Assembly: GCA_964481705.1 (NCBI GenBank) | Contig: CAYZUC010000022.1 | Location: 1 to 35,948 of the forward strand | Direction of reading: 5' to 3' | DNA: 35,948 nucleotides | From: CAYZUC01 sp964481705 | GTDB taxonomy: Bacteria; Bacillota; Clostridia; Lachnospirales; Lachnospiraceae | Shown: piece by piece, positions 7,839-16,228 of the stretch | How positions within the stretch are numbered: the stretch's first letter is position 1 | How the letters are laid out: the number at the start of each line of letters is the position of its first letter | Made by a program: the position numbers and the translations under genes | Notes under the pieces: model-generated | Database searches by the model: none | The model's input: only the letters and a program-made list of their open reading frames with translations | Told to the model about the DNA's origin: nothing

Positions 7839-8930
7839 CTACGTTTCGATTTGTTTCTTCTTCTCTCTTTTTTGTCCCATAATAAAGGGAAGATATCGAT
7901 TGATTACTTCAATAATAACGATCTCTGAAACAAAAACGATCACCATAATGCAGGTGCAGAACACATAGTTTTTTGCATGTGTCACATACTCTACGATATG
8001 CATGGAAATAATGATGGCTCCATACAGGACATAAGAATTGATATGTGTAGCCATGACGATTAAAGAGTTCTTACCATAATAACGTAAAATACGGCATGGA
8101 ATCCATTCGGATATGGGTTCCATGCTTTTGCATATCAGTAACACAGCCATCGAACCAAGGACAGCGATAATAAAGTAAAGAAAAGGGTTCCCGAATACCA
8201 GGAAATGAAGATCAACGCCACCGTTCTTCTGGCTTAAAATAATATTCAATAATAGACAACCGATGCCGATAAGCAGTTCAAAAACATGTGAGGTTTTGAG
8301 CTTATCAAGAAGAAAATAAAGGTAATATCCGATAGCAATAAAGGCCATGGAAAAGAAGCAGCGAATCACCATTACCAGAAAATAATGAAGCATCACAAAG
8401 GGAACGTTAGTACCATAGAGCATGTTCAACCAAGCTAATCCCCAATTTGCCCCATACATAATACCGGTAAGAATAACTACTGTAAGAATGGTGAAAGGAT
8501 GTGACAGTTTCTTTCTGATAAATAAAAACAAAAGCTCTCCAAAGAAAATTGCAGGTAAAAACCATAAAACAGAAACTCCGTGAAGACATATGGATTGCCA
8601 TACATTCATCCATACAGTATACCAGTCATCAAGTCCTGTAAGTCGAAAGTAAATGAGTTCAATAAAAAAATACAGAATGGAAAACCAGATATAGGGAATC
8701 ATCATGCGACTCCATTTTCTTTTTATCAAAGTCTTGAAATCTCGCTGCTCTTCATGAATCATCTGCGTGAGCATACCGGAAATGATAAAAAACATGGGCA
8801 TATGAAACGATACAATCCAGAATCGAAGAGGACTACTGATAAATTCTAAATGACCTAGGACAACAAGTATAATTCCTATGCCCTTTGCAATATCAAAATA
8901 ATTTACTCTCTTTCTAGCATCTGTACCCAT
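7839..8930 (-). CDS. Membrane acyltransferase, acyltransferase-3 family
   Basis: A 363-residue integral membrane protein with about ten hydrophobic segments. The N-terminus, YFDIAKGIGIILVVLGH, is the typical start of acyltransferase-3 (OafA/NolL-like) enzymes, with the conserved His in VVLGH, followed by SFHMPMFFIISG, which carries the second family motif. Such proteins transfer acyl groups (often acetyl) to sugars of exported glycans or peptidoglycan, or move acyl groups across the membrane. The minus-strand ATG follows GAAGGAGACC. The basic tail KREKKKQ is cytoplasmic by prediction. The gene sits alone between the thioredoxin gene and the tRNA operon, so context does not reveal the substrate. 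Confidence 0.85.
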   Translation of the reverse strand: MGTDARKRVNYFDIAKGIGIILVVLGHLEFISSPLRFWIVSFHMPMFFIISGMLTQMIHEEQRDFKTLIKRKWSRMMIPYIWFSILYFFIELIYFRLTGLDDWYTVWMNVWQSICLHGVSVLWFLPAIFFGELLFLFIRKKLSHPFTILTVVILTGIMYGANWGLAWLNMLYGTNVPFVMLHYFLVMVIRCFFSMAFIAIGYYLYFLLDKLKTSHVFELLIGIGCLLLNIILSQKNGGVDLHFLVFGNPFLYFIIAVLGSMAVLLICKSMEPISEWIPCRILRYYGKNSLIVMATHINSYVLYGAIIISMHIVEYVTHAKNYVFCTCIMVIVFVSEIVIIEVINRYLPFIMGQKREKKKQIET

Positions 8931-9004
8931 AACGGTCTCCTTCTCAACTTATTATTGTACATGGTCCTGTTGTCATCATAATATCATAAAATAGAAAAAA
9001 AAGC

Positions 9005-9033
9005 TTGCAATTCAGAAACATATATAATATAAT
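9005..9033 (+). promoter_or_regulatory. Promoter of the tRNA-Lys/tRNA-Pro operon
   Basis: TTGCAA (9005-9010), 17 nt, TATAAT (9028-9033). The first tRNA begins about 30 bp downstream, as expected for a stable-RNA operon. Confidence 0.65.
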
Positions 9034-9062
9034 TACTCTTGCGTTGTGAACAATGCTAAGAC

Positions 9063-9135
9063 GCGCCAATAGCTCAGTTGGTAGAGCACCTGACTCTTAA
9101 TCAGGGTGTCCGGGGTTCGAGCCCCCGTTGGCGCA
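9063..9135 (+). tRNA. tRNA-Lys (anticodon CTT)
   Basis: A complete cloverleaf of 73 nt. Acceptor arms GCGCCAA (9063-9069) and TTGGCGC (9128-9134) pair perfectly. The D-loop AGCTCAGTTGGTAGAGC is standard. The anticodon stem-loop is CCTGA-CTCTTAA-TCAGG, reading codon AAG. The T-arm is CGGGG-TTCGAGC-CCCCG. Discriminator A; CCA is not encoded. Confidence 0.95.
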
Positions 9136-9188
9136 CTAGAGTATCATTTTTGAGGATATATAAGCCTTGGGGGTGGTGCTTTTTTTAA

Positions 9189-9262
9189 CGAAGCGTGGCT
9201 CAGTTTGGTAGAGCGCTGCGTTCGGGACGCAGAGGTCGTGGGTTCGAATCCCGTCGCTTCGA
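9189..9262 (+). tRNA. tRNA-Pro (anticodon CGG)
   Basis: A complete cloverleaf of 74 nt. Acceptor arms CGAAGCG (9189-9195) and CGCTTCG (9255-9261) pair perfectly. The anticodon stem-loop is CTGCG-TTCGGGA-CGCAG, reading codon CCG. The T-arm is GTGGG-TTCGAAT-CCCGT (one G-T pair). Discriminator A; CCA is not encoded. It lies 53 bp after tRNA-Lys and before a strong terminator, so the two are probably cotranscribed. Confidence 0.95.
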
Positions 9263-9277
9263 CTAGATTATAGGAAT

Positions 9278-9309
9278 AAAAGCTATCGACAATATTCGGT
9301 AGCTTTTTT
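9278..9309 (+). terminator. Terminator of the tRNA operon
   Basis: An approximately 11-bp stem AAAGCTATCGA / TTCGGTAGCTTT with one G-T pair and a 5-nt loop, running into six T (9304-9309). Confidence 0.85.
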
Positions 9310-9322
9310 GCTGTTCATAATT

Positions 9323-9352
9323 TGAAACATGGGGGACGGGGCAAGTGTTTCA
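9323..9352. repeat. Solo REP-like element with GGGGACGGGGC core
   Basis: The core GGGGACGGGGC (9332-9342) is flanked by the inverted 7-mers TGAAACA (9323-9329) and TGTTTCA (9346-9352). The same 11-mer occurs twice, in opposite orientation, in the large palindrome at 21634-21739. Confidence 0.6.
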
Positions 9353-9358
9353 TTTTGC

Positions 9359-9387
9359 TTGACAAAAAGGGCTTTTCATAGCATGAT
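9359..9387 (+). promoter_or_regulatory. Candidate promoter for tatD
   Basis: Perfect TTGACA (9359-9364), 17 nt, CATGAT (9382-9387; 4 of 6). A better -10, TATAAT at 9394-9399, is too far from this -35, so the exact element is unsure. Confidence 0.4.
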
Positions 9388-9444
9388 TTAACGTATAATC
9401 TGCATAAACAGGATAGGCGCGAAGAATGCGCTGTGGTGACAACT

Positions 9445-10227
9445 ATGATATTTGAGACACATGCTCATTATGATGATGAGAAATTTGACGAAGATCGCGA
9501 TGCTCTGCTTTCTTCTATGAAGGGAAATGGTATTGAGTATATAGTAAACGTATCTTCTGATTGGGAGTCTTTAAATCAGACAATATTGCTTATGAAGGAA
9601 TACTCCTTTGTATATGGAGCTTTAGGTATACATCCCAGTGATTGTGCGAAGTTAACAGAAGAAGATATTTGGAAGCTTCAGGAACTGTGTAAGAACGATA
9701 AAACAGTGGCGATAGGTGAAATCGGACTGGACTATTATTGGCCGGAGCCTAATCATGAGCTTCAGAAGAAATGGTTTGCACGTCAATTAGAGCTGGCAAG
9801 GGAAGTAAAGTTGCCGATTATTGTTCATAGTCGCGATGCAGCAAGGGATACTCTGGATATTATGAGATCCGAAAAGGCAGAAGAAATCGGTGGAGTAATT
9901 CATTGCTTTTCATATTCAAAGGAAATAGCAGAGCAATTTTTGAGTATGGGATATTATATTGGGGTAGGCGGTGTTATAACCTTCAAGAATGCAAAAAAGC
10001 TGAAAGAAGTAGTAGAATTTACGCCGCTAAGCAGTATTGTTTTGGAGACGGACAGCCCTTATTTGTCGCCAGAACCATATCGTGGAAAAAGAAACTCTTC
10101 TCTGTATCTTCCCTATGTTGCAGAGGAGATTGCCAGAATAAAGGGAATCGATATGGAGACCGTATACCAAACAACATATGAAAATGCCCGAAACCTCTAT
10201 CGGCTTTCAAAAATCAATGAGAAGTAA
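9445..10227 (+). CDS. tatD: TatD family metal-dependent hydrolase/nuclease
   Basis: A 260-residue TIM-barrel hydrolase of the TatD family, magnesium-dependent nucleases acting on DNA or RNA ends. Metal-site motifs are in order: THAHYDD at the N-terminus (two His), GEIGLDYYW (Glu), IVHSRDA (His), HCFSYS (His) and LETDSPYL (Asp). The length is that of YcfH/TatD proteins. The ATG at 9445 gives the standard start MIFETHAH and is preceded by GGTGA at 9435-9439; GTG codons at 9433 and 9436 are alternatives. It precedes rsmA by 72 bp, the usual tatD-rnmV-rsmA neighbourhood of Firmicutes, but rnmV (RNase M5) is absent here. Confidence 0.93.
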   Translation: MIFETHAHYDDEKFDEDRDALLSSMKGNGIEYIVNVSSDWESLNQTILLMKEYSFVYGALGIHPSDCAKLTEEDIWKLQELCKNDKTVAIGEIGLDYYWPEPNHELQKKWFARQLELAREVKLPIIVHSRDAARDTLDIMRSEKAEEIGGVIHCFSYSKEIAEQFLSMGYYIGVGGVITFKNAKKLKEVVEFTPLSSIVLETDSPYLSPEPYRGKRNSSLYLPYVAEEIARIKGIDMETVYQTTYENARNLYRLSKINEK

Positions 10228-10299
10228 AACGATTTCAAACAGAGCAACACCTGGAATACCTGCAATACTTTATATAATGACTTCGAAATGGAGAAAACA

Positions 10300-11172
10300 A
10301 TGGCAAATCTCGGAAATCCGCAGAACACAATAGCAATCATTCAGAAGTATAATTTTATCTTTCAGAAAAGATTTGGACAGAACTTTCTGATTGATACACA
10401 TGTATTAGATAAAATCATCACATCTGCCAACATTACAAAGGAAGATTTTGTTTTAGAAATCGGACCGGGAATCGGAACGATGACGCAGTATCTATGTGAG
10501 GCAGCAGGGGGTGTAGCGGCAGTTGAGATCGACAAGGCTCTTATTCCCATTTTAAAAGAAACGCTTGGCGAATATGACAATGTTTCCATTATCAATGAGG
10601 ATATATTAAAACTCAATCTCAACAAGCTGGTGGAAGAGAAAAATGGTGGAAGACCAATCAAAGTTGTCGCAAATCTTCCCTATTACATTACTACACCGAT
10701 TATTATGGCACTTTTTGAAAAGAATGTTCCCATGGAGAGCATTACCATTATGGTGCAAAAGGAAGTTGCTGATCGGATGCAGGTGGGTCCGGGTACAAAG
10801 GATTATGGGGCTCTTTCCCTTGTAGTGCAGTATTATGCCAAGCCAGAGATCGTAGCAAATGTTCCGCCGAACTGCTTTATGCCAAGACCGAAGGTTGGAT
10901 CGGCAGTGATTCGACTTACCAGACATAAATTACCGCCAATCGATGTAGCAGACAGTGCTTTTATGTTTCGCTTGATTCGGGCTTCGTTTAACCAAAGAAG
11001 AAAAACGTTGGTAAATGCGTTGAAGAACTCAGGAGATTTGCAGCTGAGCAGGGAACATGTACAGGCCGCGCTTGCGGAGATGAATCTGTCTGAAACGATA
11101 CGTGGGGAAGCTCTGGATCTTGAGAAATTTGGTATTTTGAGCAATTTACTATCCGCAAATGTAAAAGGATAA
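10300..11172 (+). CDS. rsmA: 16S rRNA dimethyladenosine transferase
   Basis: RsmA/KsgA dimethylates two adjacent adenosines (A1518, A1519 in E. coli numbering) in the 3' terminal hairpin of 16S rRNA during small-subunit assembly. The 290-residue product has the N-terminal QKRFGQNFLID signature, SAM loop EIGPGIGTMTQYL, acidic EIDKAL, catalytic NLPYYITTPI and the C-terminal FMPRPKVGSAVIRL and SFNQRRKTLVNAL segments. I chose the ATG at 10300 because GGAGA (10290-10294) lies 5 nt before it; the ATG at 10288 has no ribosome site. A TATAAT at 10273-10278 might give a separate promoter but lacks a good -35. Confidence 0.95.
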   Translation: MANLGNPQNTIAIIQKYNFIFQKRFGQNFLIDTHVLDKIITSANITKEDFVLEIGPGIGTMTQYLCEAAGGVAAVEIDKALIPILKETLGEYDNVSIINEDILKLNLNKLVEEKNGGRPIKVVANLPYYITTPIIMALFEKNVPMESITIMVQKEVADRMQVGPGTKDYGALSLVVQYYAKPEIVANVPPNCFMPRPKVGSAVIRLTRHKLPPIDVADSAFMFRLIRASFNQRRKTLVNALKNSGDLQLSREHVQAALAEMNLSETIRGEALDLEKFGILSNLLSANVKG

Positions 11173-11211
11173 AAAAGTTCAAAATATGTAGCAAAATGTC
11201 GTATGGTCTTT

Positions 11212-11240
11212 TTGACATTAAGTGACACCTATGATAAACT
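11212..11240 (+). promoter_or_regulatory. Promoter for the acidic TPR/AAA-like gene
   Basis: Perfect TTGACA (11212-11217), 17 nt, TAAACT (11235-11240) preceded by TG at 11232-11233 (extended -10). The start codon lies about 90 nt downstream of the predicted start. Confidence 0.6.
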
Positions 11241-11335
11241 AGTGACAAAGTGTAGTACTATGTTAAAATTTGCGTAATAAGTCTTCTTTTTGTAGAGGAA
11301 ACAGGAAATTAATAGAATGTTAGAGGTGGAGCTTC

Positions 11336-14152
11336 GTGGATAAGTACGAATATCGTGTACGTGCAGAGCAGATAAAAACGTTAGTTGAGAAGAGAGAATT
11401 TGAAGAAGCTATGCAAATAGCTGACACCATTGACTGGAGAAGGGTAAAAAGCATTTCCATGCTGTGTACAGTCAGTGAAATTTATAAGGTAAACAGGAAA
11501 TATGAGGAAAGTAGAGATATTTTACTTTTGGCATACGAACGTTACCCAAATGGACGAACGATTGTTTACGCACTTTGCGAGCTCTCCATTAAGATGGAAG
11601 AGTTTGTTCAGGCCGTTGGTTATTATAAAGAGTTTTTGCAGATTGCACCAAAGGACTCGAGCCGTTACATTTTGCAATATCGATTATACGAAGCACAGGA
11701 TGTCAGTCTTGAAGAAAGGATTGCTGTTCTGGAGGAGTTAAAGAAAAAGGATTACCGCGAGAAGTGGGCATATGAGCTTGCTTATCTTTATCACAGAATT
11801 GGTCTTGCCACTAGATGTATTGAGGAATGCGATGAGATGATTTTGTGGTTCGGGGATGGACCTTATGTACAGAAGGCATTAGAACTGAAAATGCTACATA
11901 GCCCATTAAATGAGAGCCAGCAGGAAAAATATAACAGTCAGAACGAAGTGAGTGAAGAAGACGAATTCTTCAACGAGACCGAATCTGAGGAGACAGCTTC
12001 CGAGGAAAAAGGCAAGGTTATCCCGATTGAGATTAAGCACGTTGATGTATCACAAGAGCCGACGCGCGAAATGCCCAATAAAGAGATTGAAGACGAGATT
12101 AAGGTAAAGACGGTCAATATTGATAAATACAGTACCATGAATCTGCAGGAGGAGCTTTCCAAGAGTATGCAGGATTTGTTTGAAAACCCGGAGGAGTCTG
12201 CGGGATTAAAGCTGCGTCCTGCTGAAGAAGAGAACGCCGAAGAGGAAACTACCAAAGAGGAGACCGCCTATCTTCCATCACAAGAGGTTCAGGAATCCAA
12301 GAGACAGACCGTATTTCGACCTTCCGACAGCAGCTCCAGAGAATTTGACAGTATGTTAGCGCAGGAATATGATGGTCAGATAAGTATTGCATTACCGGAA
12401 CCGGAGATGGTGGAAAAGCAGATTACCGGACAGATGGATATCTCTGAAGTTCTTTTGGAATGGGAAAAGAGAAAAGAAGAGAATGATAAACGCCGTATTG
12501 CAGAGGCAAAAAGACGTTCTCTAGAACAGACAAACGATATTATGAGTCAGCTTGTAGGAGTGATTCCGGGTGTACAACCCGTACCCTTGCCGGATATCGA
12601 TGCGACAGAGATTACCATACCCAAAGAATCTGCTTCTGAGGAAACAAGTTTTAAGAATCAGATTCCAGGAATTAAGGAAGAGCTGGAAAACGAAATTCTT
12701 TACGATATTGAGAAGGAAACCTCCAATAAGTACGATATGGAGGATGAATCTGAGGACGAATTAGAAGAGCTGGAAGAGATTCAGGAGAGCGAAGAAGATC
12801 AGGAAGAGGATTACGAGGAAGACACAGTCGATTCTGATAATTTCGACGATTCTGAGGATATGGAATCAGAGGAAGAACTGGAAGAATTTGAAGTCGGAGA
12901 AGAGGATTCTGATGAATCGGATAGCGAATCCCTTGAAGCGTATGGAGACGAATCGGAAGACTATGAAGAGGAAATAGAAGATAACGACGAAATCGACGAG
13001 GAAGACGAAGAGCAGGAAATGGATGAAGACGAGTCTGAAGAAGAAGCAGAGTTCGAGGCAGACGAGGAAATAGATGATGAAGACGATGCATCAGAGGATG
13101 AGGAAATAGACGATGATTCTGACGAGGAAGACGCAGAAGAGGAAGTAGACGACGATTCCGACGAGGAAGATGCAGATGAGGAAGTAGATGACGACTCCGA
13201 CGAGGAAGACGAAGATGAGGAAGTAGACGACGATTCCGACGAGGAAGACGCAGAAGAGGAAGTAGACGACGATTCCAATGAGGAAGAAGCAGAAGAGGAA
13301 ATAGACGAAGATAGCGAATCAGATGATTCTGAAGCAAATAAAAAAGCGTCTACCCGTAAAGTGACTTCAAAGAAATCAAAGAGTAAGACAAAACGTAACG
13401 AGTATGGTATTCCGGAAGATACGTATCATAGATTATTTGATGATTTCCTGAAAATGACAGACTTAAAGAAGATGATTCCTTTTGCATTGGAAAATATGAA
13501 AATGCAGGCAGTAACCGGAAACATCATGTTATCAGGAAATGAACCAAGAGTTCGTGTGAAACTAGGCCTTTCCTTCGCAAAGGCAATGCAGGAAAAAGAT
13601 GTGGATTTCGAAGGAAAAGTAGCAAAGATTTCAGCAGAAGCCTTTAATAAAAAGGATGTTGCAAAATCGCTGCAGGCTCTTCAAGGCGGTGCTCTTTTGA
13701 TTGAGCGAGCAAGAGATCTGAATATTGAGACCATTGATGCTCTTGCAAAGCAAATCGTAGCTCCTGAGAGAAAGATGCTGATTATTCTTGAGGATGAACG
13801 TGTGGAGATTAAGAAACTTCTCAAAAAACGCGATTATCTGAATAAGATATTTAATATCAAGATACATGTTCCTACTTATAGCAATGATGATCTGGTAAAC
13901 CATGCAAAGGACTATGCGAAGGAACGCGAATATATCATTGATGAAATGGGAATCCTTGCACTATATACAAGGATCGATGAGCTTCAGACCTCGGATCATT
14001 TTGTTACGATCAGTGAAGTTGAGGAGATTATGGATTCTGCGATTCATCATGTTGATAAAAAGAATTTGAATCATTTGATGGATGTTCTCTTTGCAAAACG
14101 ATACGATGAGGATGATTTGATTATTATTCGTGAGAAGGATTTTGTAAAATAA
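11336..14152 (+). CDS. Acidic-repeat protein with TPR-like N-terminus and degenerate AAA+ domain
   Basis: A 938-residue protein of unknown role, no signal peptide. It starts at a GTG behind GAGGTGGAG. Residues 1-200 are helical-hairpin repeats like TPRs (for example YEESRDILLLAYERYPNG, FVQAVGYYKEFLQIAP). Residues about 468-662 are almost wholly Glu, Asp and Ser and include 13-residue tandem repeats (DDDSDEEDAEEEV type). A basic linker (KKASTRKVTSKKSKSKTKR) leads to a C-terminal domain (about 689-938) resembling CbbX/SpoVK-type AAA+ modules: NIMLSGNEP at the Walker A position lacks the GKT, and GALLIERA at the Walker B position lacks DE, while the strand-helix arrangement and the HVPTYSNDDL segment match. 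It is therefore probably unable to hydrolyse ATP. It has its own promoter and a hairpin after it. Function unknown; scaffold or chaperone-like adaptor is only a guess. Confidence 0.75.
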   Translation: MDKYEYRVRAEQIKTLVEKREFEEAMQIADTIDWRRVKSISMLCTVSEIYKVNRKYEESRDILLLAYERYPNGRTIVYALCELSIKMEEFVQAVGYYKEFLQIAPKDSSRYILQYRLYEAQDVSLEERIAVLEELKKKDYREKWAYELAYLYHRIGLATRCIEECDEMILWFGDGPYVQKALELKMLHSPLNESQQEKYNSQNEVSEEDEFFNETESEETASEEKGKVIPIEIKHVDVSQEPTREMPNKEIEDEIKVKTVNIDKYSTMNLQEELSKSMQDLFENPEESAGLKLRPAEEENAEEETTKEETAYLPSQEVQESKRQTVFRPSDSSSREFDSMLAQEYDGQISIALPEPEMVEKQITGQMDISEVLLEWEKRKEENDKRRIAEAKRRSLEQTNDIMSQLVGVIPGVQPVPLPDIDATEITIPKESASEETSFKNQIPGIKEELENEILYDIEKETSNKYDMEDESEDELEELEEIQESEEDQEEDYEEDTVDSDNFDDSEDMESEEELEEFEVGEEDSDESDSESLEAYGDESEDYEEEIEDNDEIDEEDEEQEMDEDESEEEAEFEADEEIDDEDDASEDEEIDDDSDEEDAEEEVDDDSDEEDADEEVDDDSDEEDEDEEVDDDSDEEDAEEEVDDDSNEEEAEEEIDEDSESDDSEANKKASTRKVTSKKSKSKTKRNEYGIPEDTYHRLFDDFLKMTDLKKMIPFALENMKMQAVTGNIMLSGNEPRVRVKLGLSFAKAMQEKDVDFEGKVAKISAEAFNKKDVAKSLQALQGGALLIERARDLNIETIDALAKQIVAPERKMLIILEDERVEIKKLLKKRDYLNKIFNIKIHVPTYSNDDLVNHAKDYAKEREYIIDEMGILALYTRIDELQTSDHFVTISEVEEIMDSAIHHVDKKNLNHLMDVLFAKRYDEDDLIIIREKDFVK
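13100..13294 (+). repeat. 39-bp tandem repeat, five copies, in-frame
   Basis: Five consecutive 39-bp units starting at 13100, 13139, 13178, 13217 and 13256, each encoding E-E-[IV]-D-D-D-S-[DN]-E-E-x-x-[ED], plus a partial sixth. Copies differ mostly at third positions. The unit is a multiple of three, so copy-number change keeps the frame. Confidence 0.9.
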
Positions 14153-14168
14153 TACGTGTGACAAGGGT

Positions 14169-14191
14169 GAGTGGCAAAGTATTTGTCACTC
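14169..14191 (+). terminator. Weak hairpin terminator before glgB
   Basis: A 10-bp stem GAGTGGCAAA / TTTGTCACTC (one G-T pair) with a 3-nt loop, but the tail is only TCCTTAT. It may reduce rather than stop readthrough into glgB. Confidence 0.4.
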
Positions 14192-14224
14192 TCCTTATAA
14201 AATTAAGAATATGGGGGCGACTAC

Positions 14225-16138
14225 ATGGCAGAAACTAAGGTATCACAAGTAGTTATTTCGGAGATGGACCAATATTTATTTGGTCAGGGAATTCATTATG
14301 AAATATACAGGAAGCTTGGGTGTCATCCTTCTGTTGAGAAGAAAAAGAAAGGAATGTATTTTGCTGTATGGGCGCCACATGCAAAGAGCGTCAGCGTTGT
14401 TGGCGAATTTAATGAATGGAATCCAGAAACGAACCCAATGGAACGTTTAGAACCTTTGGGGATTTATCATGCGTTTGTTCCAGGGATTGGCACTGACGTT
14501 ATGTATAAATATGAGATTATTACCGCAGATGGAAAACAGCTTTACAAAGCAGATCCTTTCGCAAATTATGCTGAATTGCGACCGGGTAACGCATCAAAGA
14601 CTTATGACATCAGTCGTTTTAAATGGACCGATTCGGATTGGTTAACTGAGCGAAACGAAACAGATCCCAATAAGAAACCTATGGCTATCTATGAGGTTCA
14701 TATCGGATCCTGGATGAGACATCCAAATACAGGTACAGATGGATTTTATACGTATCGAGAGTTTGCCGACAGGTTAGTTTCCTATCTGAAGGAAATGAAT
14801 TATACACATGTAGAATTAATGGGGATTGCAGAACATCCCTTTGATGGTTCCTGGGGATATCAGGTTACGGGATACTATGCTCCCACATCCCGATATGGTA
14901 CACCGGATGACTTTATGTATATGATTAATCTTCTGCATAAGAATCATATAGGGGTTATTCTGGATTGGGTACCGGCTCATTTCCCAAGAGATGCACATGG
15001 ACTTGCAGAATTTGACGGAACTCCTTTATTTGAATATGCTGATCCAAAGAAGGGTGAGCATCCGGACTGGGGTACGAAGATATTTGATTATAGCAAGAAT
15101 GAAGTAAAGAACTTTTTGATTGCAAATGCTATATTTTGGCTTTCCGAATATCACATTGATGGATTGCGTGTCGATGCAGTTGCATCTATGCTCTACTTGG
15201 ACTATGGAAAGTCAAATGGTCAGTGGATAGCAAATAAATTTGGCGGTAACAAGAACTTGGAAGCTATCGAGTTCTTCAAGCATTTAAACTCGGTTGTGCT
15301 TGGAAAATTCCCGGGAGCATTAATGATTGCAGAGGAATCCACTGCCTGGCCAAAAGTAACGAAGAGACCGGAAGAAGATGGTCTTGGATTCTCTTTTAAA
15401 TGGAACATGGGATGGATGCATGATTTTTGCGATTATATGAAGCTGGATCCCTACTTCCGTAAAGGAAATCACTATAAGATGACGTTTGCAATGAGCTACA
15501 ATGAGGCAGAGAACTACATCCTGGTCTTGTCACATGATGAAGTGGTTCATTTGAAATGTTCTATGCTGGAAAAAATGCCCGGCTACAAAGTCGATAAATT
15601 TGCAAATCTAAGAGTTGGGTATACGTATATGTTTGGCCATTGTGGGAAAAAGCTGTTATTTATGGGACAGGATTTCGGTCAAGAACGTGAATGGAGTGAA
15701 GACCGAGAACTTGACTGGTTCTGCCTGGAAGATGAGCTTCATATGGGAATGAAAAATTATGTGAGTGAGCTTTTGAAGCTATATCAGAAATACCCCTCTC
15801 TTTACGAGATTGATAATAGTAATCAGGGATTCAAATGGATTAATGCCGATGATACGGAGAAGAGTATTTACAGCTTTTATCGTACCAATTCCACAGGAAA
15901 GAACAACATCTTATTTGTCCTGAACTTTACGCCGATAGAAAGAAAAGATTATCGTGTAGGAGTTCCAGAGCTGAAAAAAAAGTATCATGTTATTCTGAAT
16001 AGTGATGAAAAACGCTTTGGCGGTAATGGACTGGAGCTGAAAAAAGCTTATTCAGCAGAGGAAATTGCCTGGGATACGCAGCCCTATTCGATAGGATTTG
16101 AGCTGCCGGCATATGGAGCGGTGGTTATTAAATTCTAG
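14225..16138 (+). CDS. glgB: 1,4-alpha-glucan (glycogen) branching enzyme, GH13
   Basis: Forms alpha-1,6 branches in glycogen. The 637-residue product has an N-terminal carbohydrate-binding/Ig-like domain (FAVWAPHAKSVSVVGEFNEW, residues 46-65) and a GH13 barrel: region I DWVPAHF (247-253), region II GLRVDAVAS with nucleophile D317, region III MIAEEST with Glu370-371, region IV LVLSHDEVVH. After region IV most branching enzymes read GKGS; here it is LKCS, a small departure. The C-terminal beta domain is present, ending PAYGAVVIKF. The ATG follows a GGGGGCGA site. No other glg gene is adjacent, so it seems to be a stand-alone gene placed between an acidic-repeat gene and the flagellar block. 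Confidence 0.95.
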   Translation: MAETKVSQVVISEMDQYLFGQGIHYEIYRKLGCHPSVEKKKKGMYFAVWAPHAKSVSVVGEFNEWNPETNPMERLEPLGIYHAFVPGIGTDVMYKYEIITADGKQLYKADPFANYAELRPGNASKTYDISRFKWTDSDWLTERNETDPNKKPMAIYEVHIGSWMRHPNTGTDGFYTYREFADRLVSYLKEMNYTHVELMGIAEHPFDGSWGYQVTGYYAPTSRYGTPDDFMYMINLLHKNHIGVILDWVPAHFPRDAHGLAEFDGTPLFEYADPKKGEHPDWGTKIFDYSKNEVKNFLIANAIFWLSEYHIDGLRVDAVASMLYLDYGKSNGQWIANKFGGNKNLEAIEFFKHLNSVVLGKFPGALMIAEESTAWPKVTKRPEEDGLGFSFKWNMGWMHDFCDYMKLDPYFRKGNHYKMTFAMSYNEAENYILVLSHDEVVHLKCSMLEKMPGYKVDKFANLRVGYTYMFGHCGKKLLFMGQDFGQEREWSEDRELDWFCLEDELHMGMKNYVSELLKLYQKYPSLYEIDNSNQGFKWINADDTEKSIYSFYRTNSTGKNNILFVLNFTPIERKDYRVGVPELKKKYHVILNSDEKRFGGNGLELKKAYSAEEIAWDTQPYSIGFELPAYGAVVIKF

Positions 16139-16144
16139 GAAGGC

Positions 16145-16171
16145 TAAAGTTTTTGTCATAAATGTCGATAT
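16145..16171 (+). promoter_or_regulatory. Sigma-D (sigma-28)-type promoter
   Basis: TAAAGTTT (16145-16152), 11 nt, GTCGATAT (16164-16171). Sigma-28 consensus is TAAAGTTT-N11-GCCGATAA (TAAA-N15-GCCGATAT in Bacillus); only one position differs from the Bacillus form. It lies 6 bp after the glgB stop and before the flagellin-like small gene. Confidence 0.75.
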
Positions 16172-16228
16172 TATTCATACAATATAGTAATTGAAATAAA
16201 TGATATAAAAAAATAAGGAGGCGAGGAA

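Noticed and set aside
9136..9188. Terminator between the two tRNA genes
   Set aside because: Seven T are present, but the stem before them is only about 4 bp; cotranscription seems more likely.
13100..13294. CRISPR-like array
   Set aside because: Repeats are contiguous, without spacers, and in frame with a coding sequence.
12672..13337. Minus-strand frames rich in Arg/Leu or Ser
   Set aside because: They are reverse readings of the acidic GAG/GAC repeat region of the plus-strand gene.
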